From NCBI GenBank assembly GCA_029204225.1, contig CM055108.1, positions 6,265,599-6,323,460 of the forward strand: DNA of 57,862 nt, read 5' to 3'. The notes beneath the pieces were generated by a model. That model saw only the letters and a program-made list of their open reading frames with translations. It had not been told where the DNA came from and searched no databases. Source of the DNA: Diphasiastrum complanatum. Lineage: Eukaryota; Streptophyta; Lycopodiopsida; Lycopodiales; Lycopodiaceae. Both the position numbers and the translations under genes were made by a program. Position 1 is the first letter of the stretch. The number at the start of each line of letters is the position of its first letter. Below, piece after piece: positions 29,700-42,493 of this stretch.

Positions 29700-30429
29700 G
29701 AGGGCTTTACAAGCAAGCAATATAGGGAGGAGGAGATACTCTCTCTCTCAACTCTATTCTTCTCAATGGAAAGTGGCTACAAAATGGTGTCACATCCCTC
29801 TTTATAGACAATCCTAGGGTTAGGATTTTTGGTTCAACCAAAATCATGTGCCATAAGAACTTGACTTTACAAAGATGTTTAAAACCACATTGCATTTTAA
29901 CTACTCAGGTCCATTTTTACTTTGGGCCCATTTGAGAGTAGATCTACCACTAATTCTCGCGCCTTTAAACTTACGAGTACAGTGCAACTTCTACAGGTGT
30001 CTGACATTATCATTCTGGTATATACAAGTTTTTATGCCCACTCGGCCATTCTTTTATTTTCGTCGCTGTAAAATATAATAGTGAGGCACTGGGCTTTGTT
30101 TCTGCTTGTTGGCCGGTCCACTACTTGTCGACTCCTTTGGTATTGGCGCTCCCAGTGTATATAGATTCTGGATCTCCTTTACTGATGATTTGTAAATACT
30201 CTCCATTGTAGTTGGCGGCTCGACTCCATTGTCTGATGTCCTTTATACTCTTGTGATAGTCGGAATCAGTTAGAAGAATCTTCACTATAATCTTCTAACA
30301 ATTACAAAAGTGCCAGAATGGATTTGAAGTAGATTCATCATTATTGGCAAACTTTGGTGTCTTGATTTTCTATTTGAGTATGTTTTTCACCATAGACTTG
30401 ATTTGAATGAAGATATTCAATACTTGATC
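29700..30429. other. Probable LTR-derived sequence, no gene
   Basis: No coding signal. TTTATAGACAATCCTAGGGTTAGG-type sequence and short pyrimidine runs suggest retrotransposon LTR debris, but no second copy is in the window. Confidence 0.35.
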
Positions 30430-30773
30430 TTTGTTTTTTTTGAAGATATATCATCATTAATAAAGATAACAACCATGTTAGATCCACCAACGCTTGTAGT
30501 CTTCACAAAGTGTACATCTGAGTATATGGATTTAAGTGGCTCCTTAGATCCTTACATAGATCTAGGAAACATCAATACATGAAATTTAGAGGGTGCACAT
30601 GCTTGACATAACTTTTCAGCTTTGTGAATTTTTTGAGATAATACATTTACGATAGACTTATTAAGCATATTCTCCATGCATTTACAGTTATGATGTCCTA
30701 ATGCTTTATTGGAAATTTCAACTAGAGCCTACCCGAGCGAAGTAGGATGTGAATAAGTATCCCATGTACTTGA

Positions 30774-30810
<37 letters not shown>

Positions 30811-31069
30811 TCTTTATCAAAGCTTTCTTTGACAAATGAGTTGGTGTAGGTGATTCATGTGCTGATTCAGGTTCTTGTAAAGGAATACTATCATCTTTCT
30901 CCTCACAAGATATATTAGTATCTTTATGAGATCCCATCTCATCAAAGATAAGATCCCTACCTATAATGACTTTCTTTCCTTCAATGTCATAAAGCATGTA
31001 TCTTTTTTCTTGATCGTCATATCCAAGCATCAAGCGGTTTTTTGCCTTTGAATCCAACTTACTTATCAC
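30430..31069 (-). pseudogene. Rearranged copia Pol scraps with an internal poly(A)
   Basis: On the minus strand, 30810-31069 encodes the end-of-integrase segment (SKLDSKAKNRLMLGYDDQEK, VIIGRDLIFDEM). 30430-30720 encodes the earlier gag-pre-integrase block and integrase start (HKAEKLCQAC, SKEPLKSIYSDVHFVKTTSV). In a normal minus-strand copy the earlier part would lie to the right, so the order is reversed. The two pieces are separated by a run of about 30 T at 30779-30809 (A on the minus strand). Either two fragments came together or the copy was rearranged. Confidence 0.7.
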
Positions 31070-31149
31070 GTCCTTTGCGCATGCTTATTGGGCTTCCATA
31101 GATTTTTCAACTAACATCGACATTGCCCATTGTATTTAGCCATAGTTAC

Positions 31150-31214
31150 ACATGGAGCTTTGAGAACGATAGTCATGTGATTTTATGGAGGTGGTGATGC
31201 GTTAGGCACACTGA
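31150..31214 (+). pseudogene. Expansin exon-1 relic
   Basis: The bases around FYGGGDALGTL match the end of expansin exon 1 (family: HATFYGGxDASGTMG) and are followed by the donor-like GTAAGTTGAT. A TGA replaces the codon before FYGG. The 5' part of exon 1 and exons 2 and 3 are missing. Upstream and downstream bases resemble those of the relic at 51.1 kb more than those of the intact gene. Confidence 0.7.
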
Positions 31215-31437
31215 GTAAGTTGATCGAACATATATATCTATATATTTGTGTGTCACATTTGTGCCTATGCATGGAGTACCCAAGGTTGCATCATGGTGCA
31301 TCCTCCCACATGAACATTTTCTAGTTAAAAAATGTGGTAGAATCTTTTTAGCATGGAGTATGATGCATGGCATATTATCCATCCATTTGGTAGGCCCCTC
31401 CAAAACTTGAACATTGCTATTACCCCCTCTCACTCAC

Positions 31438-31442
<5 letters not shown>

Positions 31443-31509
<67 letters not shown>

Positions 31510-31558
31510 CACGCACGCGCTCACGTACGACGTCCACCATCGATAGGCACACTTTACT

Positions 31559-31589
<31 letters not shown>
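31443..31589. repeat. Compound (CT)n(CA)n microsatellites
   Basis: CT tract at about 31443-31475, running directly into CA to about 31507. A second CA tract follows at 31562-31589 after a short interruption. Confidence 0.92.
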
Positions 31590-34019
31590 TTTTGGGCTCT
31601 CCTCTAGTGCTAATGTTATTCTTTTCTCACGTGTTCTTGTCCCTAATCCCTTCCCTTCCCTTCATTGTGTTTTCCATTCTCACAACACAAAGTAATCATG
31701 TTTTTCTTAGCATTCATTAGGTTAAAAGAATAGTAAGGAGAAGAGAAAACATTATTCAAATTTGTTAAGTGACCTATTGTTAGCTGCTGCAATGAGATAA
31801 CATGTATATAGTTGTTAGATATATGATATGGGATCAATGAAAGAAGTTGGAAGGCTGTAAATTAATCTAATAAGCAATGATAGATCTACACTCAAGAGAA
31901 TGATTGGATTGGCATTCCTACAAGCAAGTTGATGGAAACTCCTACTTTTCTATAGATATGCTAAGTAAAAAGGTTTATTGCCAATTATGGCAAATAAAGT
32001 CATACTAATAAGAATTTTTTATACCACCAACAAAATAAAAATATGTCCATAGTATCATTTATACAAGAAAGATAATAGGTGATGGGGTTGGTTTGTCACC
32101 TTGAAATCCTAGTCTTTTTTATAGTTAAAAATTTACATATATATTTTTTGATGTGCAATGTAGCTAGCCTAATCATACAGATTCGTTAGCTGAGCATTTT
32201 TTTTTGTATGTAGTCGTATGTGTAAGTTCCATCCATATGCACATGGATATTCCTATGTTATAGATATTTGGCTATATAGAATTTGTTGAAACTACACTCT
32301 CTCAATTCTATAATTGTGTAGCCATATCCTGTGCCCAATTTGAAGAGATAAGTTAGTCATGTTTTCATGTACAATGTCTTGGCATGTAATAAGTTTTGTG
32401 TTCTTCTAGAGCAAATCATGATGCCTCATGTTTATCATCATCCCAATGCATGTGAATCTTTTTCAAATATGGTAGCATAAATTATGATAACTCAAATTTG
32501 TTTATATAAACAGGTTGCAACATCATCAATATAGACGCTCAACTCCTCGTAGCTAAACTTCACATTTCCAAGCTTAGCATTTTGCACATGGGAAGCGGCC
32601 CTACTTATGCAAGTAAGTGCTCACCCATAATTCAAAGTTGACTTCTAATGTGGTGTCATAATGTGCATGTACAGAGTTTCCAAGGTACACTTTTGATGCA
32701 TGGATGTCCAAGTAGTGATTTATATACATTCAATCCTTACGTAATATAGTAATTTATTGAACTAATCAATATACAATGTTTAACACATATGTGTATGAGG
32801 TGCCCATTCTCATGAGTAGAGTTCACTTTTTGCATATTTTAGGATGTTGTGTTAGTCGAATTTTTGGGCACCCAAAAATCGGGCTAATATGGGCAAGAAT
32901 TCTCACAAGACTACTAGATGCATATCAGTGTACCAACAAAATTGCGTAATATTTGATACATAATACTACTACTAAAGGGGTCCCATCCCACCCTTAAAGT
33001 GGCTAGAGAGAATTTTTAATAGGCCATTATATAGGTTCCAGGTACCGTTGAAAAATATTAGACAGATAACGACTTTTGTATACCAAGCGAAAAAATGCCG
33101 TCCATCTAGAAATAGGTCCCAACCCACCTAAATGTGGCTAGTCGAAATTTCTATGGCCTTAGAAGTAAAATGTTGACAATGCTGATGTACTCAAAAATAT
33201 TTTGACTAATAGAAAATCTCTTTGCTTTTCAGGGACAATCAGTTTGGTCTAGGATTGCTCTAGTCTGACATATGAAAAAGTTCGACAACTTGAGAATTTG
33301 GAGCAAGTCACTTGAACTGTTAGTAGAAGAAAAACTCAAAGAATCGACATGATGGTACTTAGAGTCCTAATAAAGGGAACAAAAATCAGGCACTTGAATA
33401 CGAGAATTGAAAATGTGGAAATAGAAGTATGGAATTTGCGGCATAAATATAGTATCATGGTGGTTGTCGACAAAACAAGCTGACAAATGGAAATTGTAAG
33501 TTGAGGCCAAAGGCCCCCAACCTTAGCATCCATAAAGTTTTTCCAAGGGAAGTTTAAAATGGCACCAAAATTTCACTTTTTATGAAGTGGCAAAGAACCA
33601 GTGAATAGGTATAATAATGAATGACAATGATGGATTACTAGCCCTTCAAAACCCTTCAAAAATATGCACATGAGCTATAGCTACCGAGGTGTCAGCTTTT
33701 TAGTGGTTGACAATTATTAAAATTATAGGCAACCAGTGACAAAATTCACCCTTTTGCAAATGTCAAGGGTTCAATGGTGGGTATAGTGAGAATCATGCAA
33801 ATACAAAAGTGAAACAATAACTTATAATGAGGTGAGAAAAAGTTGACAAGACAACAAGGGGAAGGGATCCACAGAATCCAGGACATGTGGAAGCAAGAGG
33901 ACATTAGGAACATGAAGTGAAAAGCACTATTAGAAGGGTGAAGAAAGCAGCAATTTGAAGAAAAACTTTTACCCACCCCTGTAAAAGAGGATGAAAGCCA
34001 AGCACAAAGGAGTAGCTAA
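31590..34019. other. Anonymous AT-rich DNA
   Basis: No gene is recognised. A diverged duplication of about 40 bases (GGTCCCAxCCCACC...GTGGCTAG) lies at 32977-33017 and 33112-33152, spaced about 135 bases. Confidence 0.45.
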
Positions 34020-34090
34020 TTGTTGTTGTCATATGTGAGAGTTGTTGTTGGTCATGGAGCTGTTGTTGTGGTTATGGTAGTTGTTGTAGT
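34020..34090. repeat. Imperfect (GTT)n microsatellite
   Basis: Repeated TTGTTG, GTTGTTGTTG and GTTGTTGTAG blocks interrupted by other triplets. Confidence 0.75.
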
Positions 34091-34750
34091 GGGGTTTTTC
34101 ATGTGATACTCTATGGAAAAATTCTTTTTGTAATAAGAGCCTCATGATGTGAGCCATACTCCCATCCTCTTTGAGAAACATTATGTGAGAGAAATTTGTG
34201 AGAAATGATTGGGAGAGTGTCTTTTGGAGGGATTCATGTGCATTGATGTTTCCTTGAGAGCCTTGTAAGAGAGAGCTCCTCAAAATATGTTTACAGAGCC
34301 AAAGGTTCAGAGGATGTGTTTACTACGGTTCTTTTTATCCTTGCTTACAACTTCTACGGCTTGGTATTCTGCCTGTTACCAGGATTTAGGGCATTCGATA
34401 TGTGTGCTCTTGATCTTACAATGCCAAACTAGGCAGAAGGGACAGATTGTCATTGTAGTATATTTTTTTGTCCTGTCTGTCAGAGGACTACTCAGAGACG
34501 AACTCTCTTGAACACACTTACATTCTAAACAAGATGCAAGCCATGAACGGTCATTCACAGATCAGAGTGCAGCCCAAATGAACATTCAGCAGATTCTACA
34601 GCTATCTACTCCTAAAAACAAACTAAATCAGATCCTAAGTATTACTAAATTGAGCTACACTTGCATAAATTAACAGACAAGAAACAAGAACTAATCTACA
34701 ACATGTTAGAAGTCCAAGAATCAAGAAACCAACCAGTGTATTGATTCTTG

Positions 34751-34769
34751 TTTAGGGTTTAGGGTTTAG
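34751..34769. repeat. Short telomere-like repeat
   Basis: TTTAGGGTTTAGGGTTTAG, about two and a half units of the plant telomere heptamer. It is far too short to be a telomere. Confidence 0.7.
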
Positions 34770-37388
34770 AGATATGCAAGAACTACACCACAGATCCAGC
34801 CTATTTAGTTTACCTGAATGTTGGTTCCTACATTAATCCACAAACAAGAAAAGAAACTAATCCACTCTACGAAAGCAGCAAATCTAATCCACTCTACAAC
34901 CCACAACCACACACAAAAGGAGGGAAGGGCAAGATCATAAATGCATCACTCAAGAAACAAGCATGATTAAGGAGCTCAATGGATGCACCAAACTCGTGAA
35001 GGCTCTTCTCATTTTAGCATGGAGTTGATACAATTCACAAAAAGCTCCTCTTCACAAAGAGGGAGTCCCTTAAATAAGCAAGAGAGCTCCTTAGGTGGCA
35101 TCCTAGTGGAATTTCCACATTTCACAAATTACAAGTGGAATAATGCTCTCCACTAGAGGCCACTATCAAAAGGTGGCTCACTTTACTTTCTTTAAGAGGA
35201 GTCTACTTGCATTTATTACATTTGCTTAGAAATACTAGTTCCTACATGGTCATTCCATTTTCCAGTATTCACCATGAGGCTTACACAGTTCTTGCGTGTC
35301 TTTCCTAGCTAGTATTTCTCGGCTCTCATACTCGGCTCTCAGTCTTCATTAGTCTCGTCTTCTCAAAGACCTCCTCAGTCTAAGGTGAGAGGTGCTCTTG
35401 AGTTGCTCTGTCCAAGTATCTTGGGGATTCGTCAGAATCAGCCAACATTATCCCACCCCTAATTTGTTGCAGGACCCACTGCAAGTCATATTGGACGATG
35501 TCGCTCCGCTTTGCATTGGAATCTTTGATCGTCACTTGGAAAAGTGTAGATCCTCGTTCGCTTACATAAAACCAAGTGCTTATTGTCGCCAGTCTTTATC
35601 ACAAAAACTGTTTTTCACGAATTGCCATAGTTTAACCAGAATGTCTTATTGCTGCAATTGGTTGACATTCTCAAAATTGGAGAGCTCTCAGCAGCTTTAC
35701 AACTTGCATGCTCGAGTGCTTTCCATGTGTCTCTTTGTTTTGTCACTTGTATCTGCCATTGACGGTTTCATCTTTGGTTTCTTGGCAGATTCTATCTTCT
35801 GGGAGGTTTGTATCCTCCATTTGCCTCTGGGTGTTTCCGTGGTTCTTCTCTTAGTTGAAGTTACAGTCTCAAGGAAAACCTTTGATCTACATGTTACACA
35901 AACTTTGATTATCAGTCTCAAGGGGATGGATTCATCAAGAATTGGTGGTAGGAACATTTTTGGATGGACGGTTTGGTAATGGTAATTGGTGAAAGGATGA
36001 AGGAACTGATAGTTCTACAGTTGCAGCCTTGGACCCTTGCAATGTTGAGCTTTGACCACCACTTGCTGGGTGAGGAGCTTGCTTTATTTTGCAGGTTCAC
36101 GGTTGTCTTCATCTTTCTTTTCTGCAACTCTTTCTTTTGATCCGTTACTTTTGGATCTCTTTGGGCTTCGTAGGAGGGGATTTAACTATCATTGCTCCAG
36201 AGAGTTTCTTTTGATCAAGGTTGATCTGACTCATCTGTTGCTTAAGTTTTTGTCCTTTCCTCCTTAGCTTCCTGGATCTTTTTCTTTATTTCTTCTAGCT
36301 GCTTCGCCTGCTTCCATAGATCTTTGTTTGGCTGATCATCCATTGTAGGTGGCAGTTGGTCTCCGCAAGACACTTGCAATGATCTATCAGCTGCTTCAGT
36401 AAGACTATAAAAAATTGGGAATTTCTCAGAAGAACAGTAAACTGATGATAAACAAACAGATGGAAGGAAGGGTGGTAGTGACAACGGTAGATGGTGCGGA
36501 CGATAGACATGAGAATGGGCGCAAAAGTATGGCAAGAGGTCGGTTGAAGAAGGAGACTGATTTTCCAATGCTTGTATTTCCCTTTTCTGAAGGATCTTTG
36601 TCATGACTGGAATACTTCTTCTGATTGAGTCTCTTCGGATTACCCATCTGCCTTCTTTAGCCTTGTCTTTTTCATATTTGACTTGTGACCTTGGCTGTCG
36701 ATCTTACTGATGTTGTTGTTGGCAGCGTAACTGCTCCAATGGATCCAAGCAGATCCACTCTCTCCCCCCCCCCCAAAAAAAAAAAATCTGCTGGTGGGGA
36801 TGCTGGTACTGGTAACTGTTCATGGTCAAGATTGGATCGGCGTGTGGAACACGTAGTTGAAACTCATTTGAACATGCAACTGGACTAAAGATTGAACAAA
36901 TTCTAACTAAATTTGTTTTGATCTTGCTGTAGTTGACTCGAAAAATAATATGGCAATGAGATGCAGTAATCAACTCTAATTTGACATGGATTTCTCATAT
37001 GTCTCAAAAATCCTAAACTGCTATACAAGGTAATCTGAAGATGGATAGATGAATGAAAATGTGTTTGTGAGATGTTCTACAGAAGACTCTCGTGTAGTCA
37101 CTATTTCTCATGCAAAAATCAATCACACACTAGGAATGAAGAAAAACAAGGAAATATACAAACAGTACAGAGAGTGATAACTGTAGTGTACTTGTCGAAC
37201 AAAACTTACATTTATCAACATTGACAATGTACCCTGATAGTTGCAATATTTTAGTTGTTTTGTAGAGTAATGTGACTTACTCTGACATGCCCTTGTCAAA
37301 ACAAGGCAGTGTGGGTGACACTAAAATCTACCATCATGGATAGCAGATGTTGTAAGATATAGCTTGAGATGCAGGTATGGTTGAGGTA
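34770..37388 (-). pseudogene. Unidentified retroelement-like debris
   Basis: Minus-strand frames in several phases look like worn coding sequence: a lysine/glutamate-rich helix near 36260-36400 (MDDQPNKDLWKQAKQLEE) and Pro/Ser-rich pieces near 35950-36200. They are broken by stops and I cannot assign a domain. The plus-strand frame at 35392-35979 is not supported. A poly-C/poly-A run is at 36766-36787. The most likely source is gag-like sequence of an unclassified LTR element. Confidence 0.3.
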
Positions 37389-37749
37389 CTATGTCCTGAG
37401 GACCTCTCTAAGTAAGAGATTCAGAACCGAATCTCTATCTGGATTTTTGAATCCTAGATTTATGATGTATTCGCACATTGGAAATCGTATCAACCTATGG
37501 AAAGACAAAATAGATTTGAGGTTGTAGAAGGGGAGAAAAACTGTCAATTCCCTGTGGAAGTTGCTCTTGGTTGGACATTGTAGTAGATGACGGAATATCG
37601 GTTTGACTTTCTTTCGACAAGGACTCATTTCATATTGTCTTTTTGCATTATGGAGCTGGTGTATTGGACGGTGATGTAGAAGTTTACAAGAAACTTCTCG
37701 AGTGAGCAGCAAGTTGAGCGGGAGGGTGCTATAGTGCTCGTGTTGTTGT

Positions 37750-38301
37750 CGTGAAGATCCTATTGTGATTCATAACTAATGTGATGGGATCTTAGTTGGT
37801 TGTTTTGGACAGTCTTTGAAACTGTGTTTTCTGATACAGTCAGGACACTCGGCATGATACTGGGTCTTAACTGGACAATTAACCATGAAGTGGCCAGTTT
37901 CACCATAGATGAAACATCTGGTGTGCAATGGCCCTTGTATAACATCATAGCCATCTTGTATGGCTAATGGTTTTGGACATTTTGGTGGATATTCGGGATA
38001 AGTCAAGGAATGTCGAGAATGTGATGGTTGTGCTTCATATTGTTGGACTGTATGTGCTTGGATAGGCGGATATGAAGGACAAGCATCAACATGATGCGTA
38101 GCCTTGCAGTGTGGGCACCATATTGTTTTTTTTATCTATAAGTACCTGTGCAGGGTTTGACTGACCAAACATACTGCTTTGGATAGACTTCAGGGTAGCT
38201 TGAAACTCATTGGTGAGTTTCTCCATCTATAGTTGGTGTTGCTTATTAAACAACTCCAATTGGGATTTCCAAAGTCGATCTCGGGTATCCTTGACCGTCT
38301 T
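37750..38301 (-). pseudogene. Gypsy-type Gag, zinc-knuckle part (left of a nested insertion)
   Basis: Minus-strand frames encode three knuckle-like motifs: WCPHCKATHHVDAC near 38100, CFIYGETGHFMVNC near 37900 and CPDCIRKHSFKDC near 37830. Only the first fits CX2CX4HX4C; the second has lost a Cys and the third has a different spacing. The sequence upstream (DTRDRLWKSQLELFNKQHQ) runs into the LTR of the element at 38302-43342. The rest of this Gag resumes at 43348, showing one gene split by a later insertion. Confidence 0.72.
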
Positions 38302-39151
38302 TGTCAAAGTACAGCAAAATGGACCAAGAATAGATCTGAAGCAGATCCACAAGTGTGATTGGATGTTAGATTAGATCAACCTATCAATCTACACAAGATT
38401 AGATAGCATTTAGATCAAATCTAGATGAGTAAATCTAACAAGAACAATCATTATTGATCAAAACTTGTACTTGCTATTTTCACACGTGTGAAGAACTATT
38501 AGAGTACGGACAATAGTCTAAGAATAAATTATACTAAGCTTAGAACCCAATCAATGCATAAAAACACAAGACAAATAGAGAGAAAACACTAGAATTGCTC
38601 CAAAACCAAGATTTAGCTTCCATGTCAATTATGGCCAAATGAGCCACCATATATACACAAGAGCTGATGCTTACTCAGATGATTTGGCACGTGCGAGAGT
38701 TCCTACTCATCAAAGGATCCACCAATAATCATCAATATGGCACATGGACCAAGTTTCCTAGCTTATAGCCACCTCCCTTGATTTTAGGCAATTTTCCTAA
38801 TTTATAGGGACTTGCACAAATATCTACTACAAGTTGGATCTCACCTACTACTGATTTTTTCACACATGTGAGTAGTCCTTGGCACGTGTGAGATCACTCC
38901 TATCCATGTGAAATTGCTTTTCCTACCAATAAAATGATGCCAAGTGGCATATAGCTAGAAAACTAGATTTTGGCCATTTTAGCCACTAGATCTCAAATGA
39001 AATGGTATGTACAAACTATATGACTCATCTAAATGATAAATGCATTTATTTCACACGTGGGAACAAGCTCCACACATGCCTTATGGTGATATGTACTACT
39101 CATAATGGTATTCACAAGATATGATCAAGTTAGCTTTTGCCAATTTTAACA
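38302..39151 (-). repeat. 3' LTR of the nested element
   Basis: 850 bp, partner of 42494-43342. Differences are scattered single bases and a few small clusters, such as the stretch near 38495-38540. Confidence 0.92.
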
Positions 39152-40296
39152 CTCCTCCTCAAAACTAACTTGATAAAAACATGTCACCTCTTTCATTGAT
39201 TAGAGTTTACAATTTGCCTCAATACATGAAAAAAGACAATTTTTCACACTATGAGTGGACAACTCACTCATGCTCTTGCAAGAATCAAGAGCATACATTT
39301 GATGAAATAACCATTTGCTTTCTAATTGATCTAAAATCAATTTCATATCATTAAGAACATCAACTATGTTCTCAAGAGAGACACCATACTCAACTAGTAT
39401 TGCTTTACTCCAACTTTAAAATGTAAAAGTCTCACTAAAGCAAATTGATTCACCAAATGACATAAGAGAAGCAACCATGAGATGTATACTACTTGAAATG
39501 TGCTCCTCTTTCCCTTGAGATGTGAGCCATATGAGCTCAACCATGTCTCTTGATATTCTTCTTGGAATCATAACTTGAGAAGGACTCTCCTCCTCAATCC
39601 TTGGCACACTTGAACCTCGATATGACTCCTGAAGATCAACTTCTTGGTGCTCCTTCTTGATGGAAATATGAGACCTCCATGTCTCAAAATGATCACAACA
39701 AACATGATCATATAATGTGTACTTCATGTGATCATCAACATTACTTATGCTAGAAACCTAAGTCCAAAAATCGCCACAACTTGGCATGATTTTTCTAATA
39801 TTGAAATCAAGAAGTATTTCCATCTCAATAAGGCTAACTACTTGCTTATGGATATAAGTGTCCACTTTGGATGCTTCACTTATTCTCATAAGAGGTTTAC
39901 AACTTGCCTTTAAAATTGAAAATTTACAATCTTCAACATTATGAATGAACACATCATTCATGATCTTATTGAAACCAACAAAAAATACATTATGAAGACA
40001 TTTCCATTTCCTTGACTTCATATTCAATGTAATTTTACAAGGAAAACATGCTTTGCTATCTATTAAGGCATCACACTCAACTAGTATTGCCTTAATCCAC
40101 CTTTGAGATACAAAAATCTCTTGAAAGCAAAATAGTTCTTCATAAGATGTCATGAGAGCATAAATGGAACTATTTTCATTTTGTTTGCTCCTCCTTAATC
40201 TTTCTTGGTTTCTCTTGGATCATAACAATAAATTTGAACTTTTCTAAAGTTCTAAGCAAAATGCTTTCCAAGGAAATGAAATAAATCCAAGTGACA

Positions 40297-40788
40297 TTAA
40301 TGAAAGTGACATTTATCTTTGCATCTTGAATCAAACAATGCACTTCCAAATGAAAAACTTCTAAAGGTTTGAAATGTGTGATGATGGACTTTTGAAGACA
40401 ATTTCTTGTAAGTCCTTGTGAGACTCCAAGCCTCATGCATCTTTCCACAAAGGAAACACCTTTCCTTGGATTTGTCCTTCTTTCCTTTGCACTTTGAAAT
40501 TGAAGCTCCATCCTTCACCTCGGACCCCTTGCTTTGGCTCTCCTTGGATGGATTGGTCTTCATTTTGTAGCATCTTGAGACAAAATGATCTCTTTTGCCA
40601 CAAAGGTTGCATTTAGGATCCTTACTTGCCTCCAATAGATTGCCACCTATTGATGCCATGATGAGGAAGTAGAACCTAGTGATATGACTTTTCAAAATGT
40701 AATTTTTGACTCTCAAGAAACTAGATTTGAACACATTCAACAATCTAGAAGGATCTACACAAGATCTAGACCACAAATTTTGAATCAT
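40297..40788 (-). pseudogene. Gag-like ORF with zinc knuckle in the nested element
   Basis: A frame of 163 codons includes CNLCGKRDHFVSRC (CX2CX4HX4C), a Lys/Ser-rich linker and a second, incomplete knuckle CFLCGKMHEA. The N-terminal gag part is not recognisable upstream. Its role would be RNA binding, if it is expressed at all. Confidence 0.6.
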
Positions 40789-40859
40789 ATCTCTTTCAGC
40801 CTAGTCAATTGGAAACTAATCTTTGATCTGGTCACTAAGACGAAAGCACTCTATCAAAT

Positions 40860-41575
40860 CACAAAAATCAGATCCAAACACCCCTATTGGAGTCAACAAA
40901 TACCAATGACTCTTCCTCTTGAGAGTTGGAATGGATTTGAAAAGATTTGATACCTAGATTTTCCTTTTCTCTTGACTAGTTCACTCAACTTTTGAGATTC
41001 TTGAACAAAGTATGGGTTTTGTTTCAAATACTTGAAAAACAAACTTAGTCACTTCTGACCCAAATAATCTCACTCTTGAGATTTGGATTGACTTTGATTT
41101 GATTTGACAACAAATTAAACCACTAATTTTCACAAAAAAAGGATCTACACTAGATCACAAAAACCTCACATGTATACATGATTCAAACACACAAAGATCA
41201 GATCCAATCACCCCTTTTGGAATCCCTCTTGACCCAAAGAAACTCACTCTTGAGATTTGGAATGGACATGAAATGGTTTGATAACAATCTATGTCAATAA
41301 TTTTTCACCAAGCTTAAAAATTAGACATCTAGAGATTCACAAAGATCCCAATCATGTATGAACACTCAAATATGGACTCCTCCCTGTTCTAGACTCCCAA
41401 TGGGATCACAACTTGACCCTCACACTCTCACAAAGAAAGTTGAATAAAACTTATTTGTGTTTCATACATATAATGTCAAAGTTTTGCTCAAAAAATTGAA
41501 TTCATTCACCCCTATTGGACTCCACCAAGTACCAATGACTCTACTTCTTTAGAGTTGGAATGAAATTCAAATTTT
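40860..41575. repeat. Three diverged direct repeats inside the nested element
   Basis: Segments at about 40866-40945, 41206-41288 and 41505-41575 share the pattern ATC...CACCCCTxTTGGA...CxACCAATGACTCT...GAGxTTGGAATG. They occur at intervals of about 300-340 bases. Confidence 0.6.
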
Positions 41576-42481
41576 CAGAAATGTGATGCTTATCTCTCAC
41601 TAAGATATGTGCTTACAAAGAGCTAATTCCACTTAGCAAGATTTGATCACAATGAATAAGACAAATTTTCCACCAAAGTCAAGAATTGAGTTACTAGTTC
41701 TTGCCCTATACAAAGGAAGGATCTCTTGAAAATTTTGGATCAACCACAACACATATGCCTCACTCACATTTATGACTTTAATTAAAGTCAAAAACACACT
41801 CACACACTTGAGTAGGGGTGAACAATGTGACTTGGATCTCAAATTTTTCTCCTAGTACTTGCCAACAATTCTTATCACCTTGTATTGGTAGATTTTGCCT
41901 TTATGAGTGTTTGTGCTTTAGATATTCACTAAGATTTCACTTGGAGGACTGATCCAGTAGTGTCTTCTAGCATTTAGATGCTTCTAAACTCAGCCCTTTC
42001 ACTCTTGAACAAATCTAGAATGAAGGTATAATGGATTTCAATCTCTCCCCTTGCAAATCACTCCTTAATCTTTGGTTTATAGCACTCTTTCTCTCTCAAC
42101 TTCAATGTACACTAAAAAAAATCAGAGAATAAACTTCAATGTACTGTAAACAAGCTTTAATCCATCTATATGATTGATCTAAACCAAGAACAAATCAATG
42201 GAATAGAAACAAGGCAAGTGAAAGCTTGAAAAATGCACTAAATTGACTCAAAATTGGGTGTATGAAGCACAAAATGCACCAAATTGAATTTTACTATCAA
42301 AAATAGGTCTTGTACGGCCCCACACGTGTGGAAAGTACACCTGCATCCCACAGTAATATTTGGTACAAATATGATGGTTCTAGCTATCCATTCAACCTCG
42401 CTACCTCAATATTAGCTTGTTTCCAAAAACCTGCCAATTTGGGTATAGTTTAGATCAATGCCTTAAATGCACTTGTACTTG

Positions 42482-42493
42482 GCTCTGATACCA
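42482..42493 (-). other. Primer-binding site of the nested element
   Basis: GCTCTGATACCA on the plus strand, directly against the LTR starting at 42494. It matches the other Met-type sites in this window. Confidence 0.85.

Noticed and set aside
31173-31433. 86-codon minus-strand frame
   Set aside because: Antisense shadow over the expansin exon-1 relic.
35392-35979. 195-codon plus-strand frame with hydrophobic stretches
   Set aside because: No recognisable motif and no splice support. It overlaps minus-strand debris that looks more like decayed coding sequence.
40860-41575. CRISPR-like array suggested by regularly spaced repeats
   Set aside because: Repeats are diverged, 70-80 bases long with spacing of about 300 bases, inside a plant LTR element.
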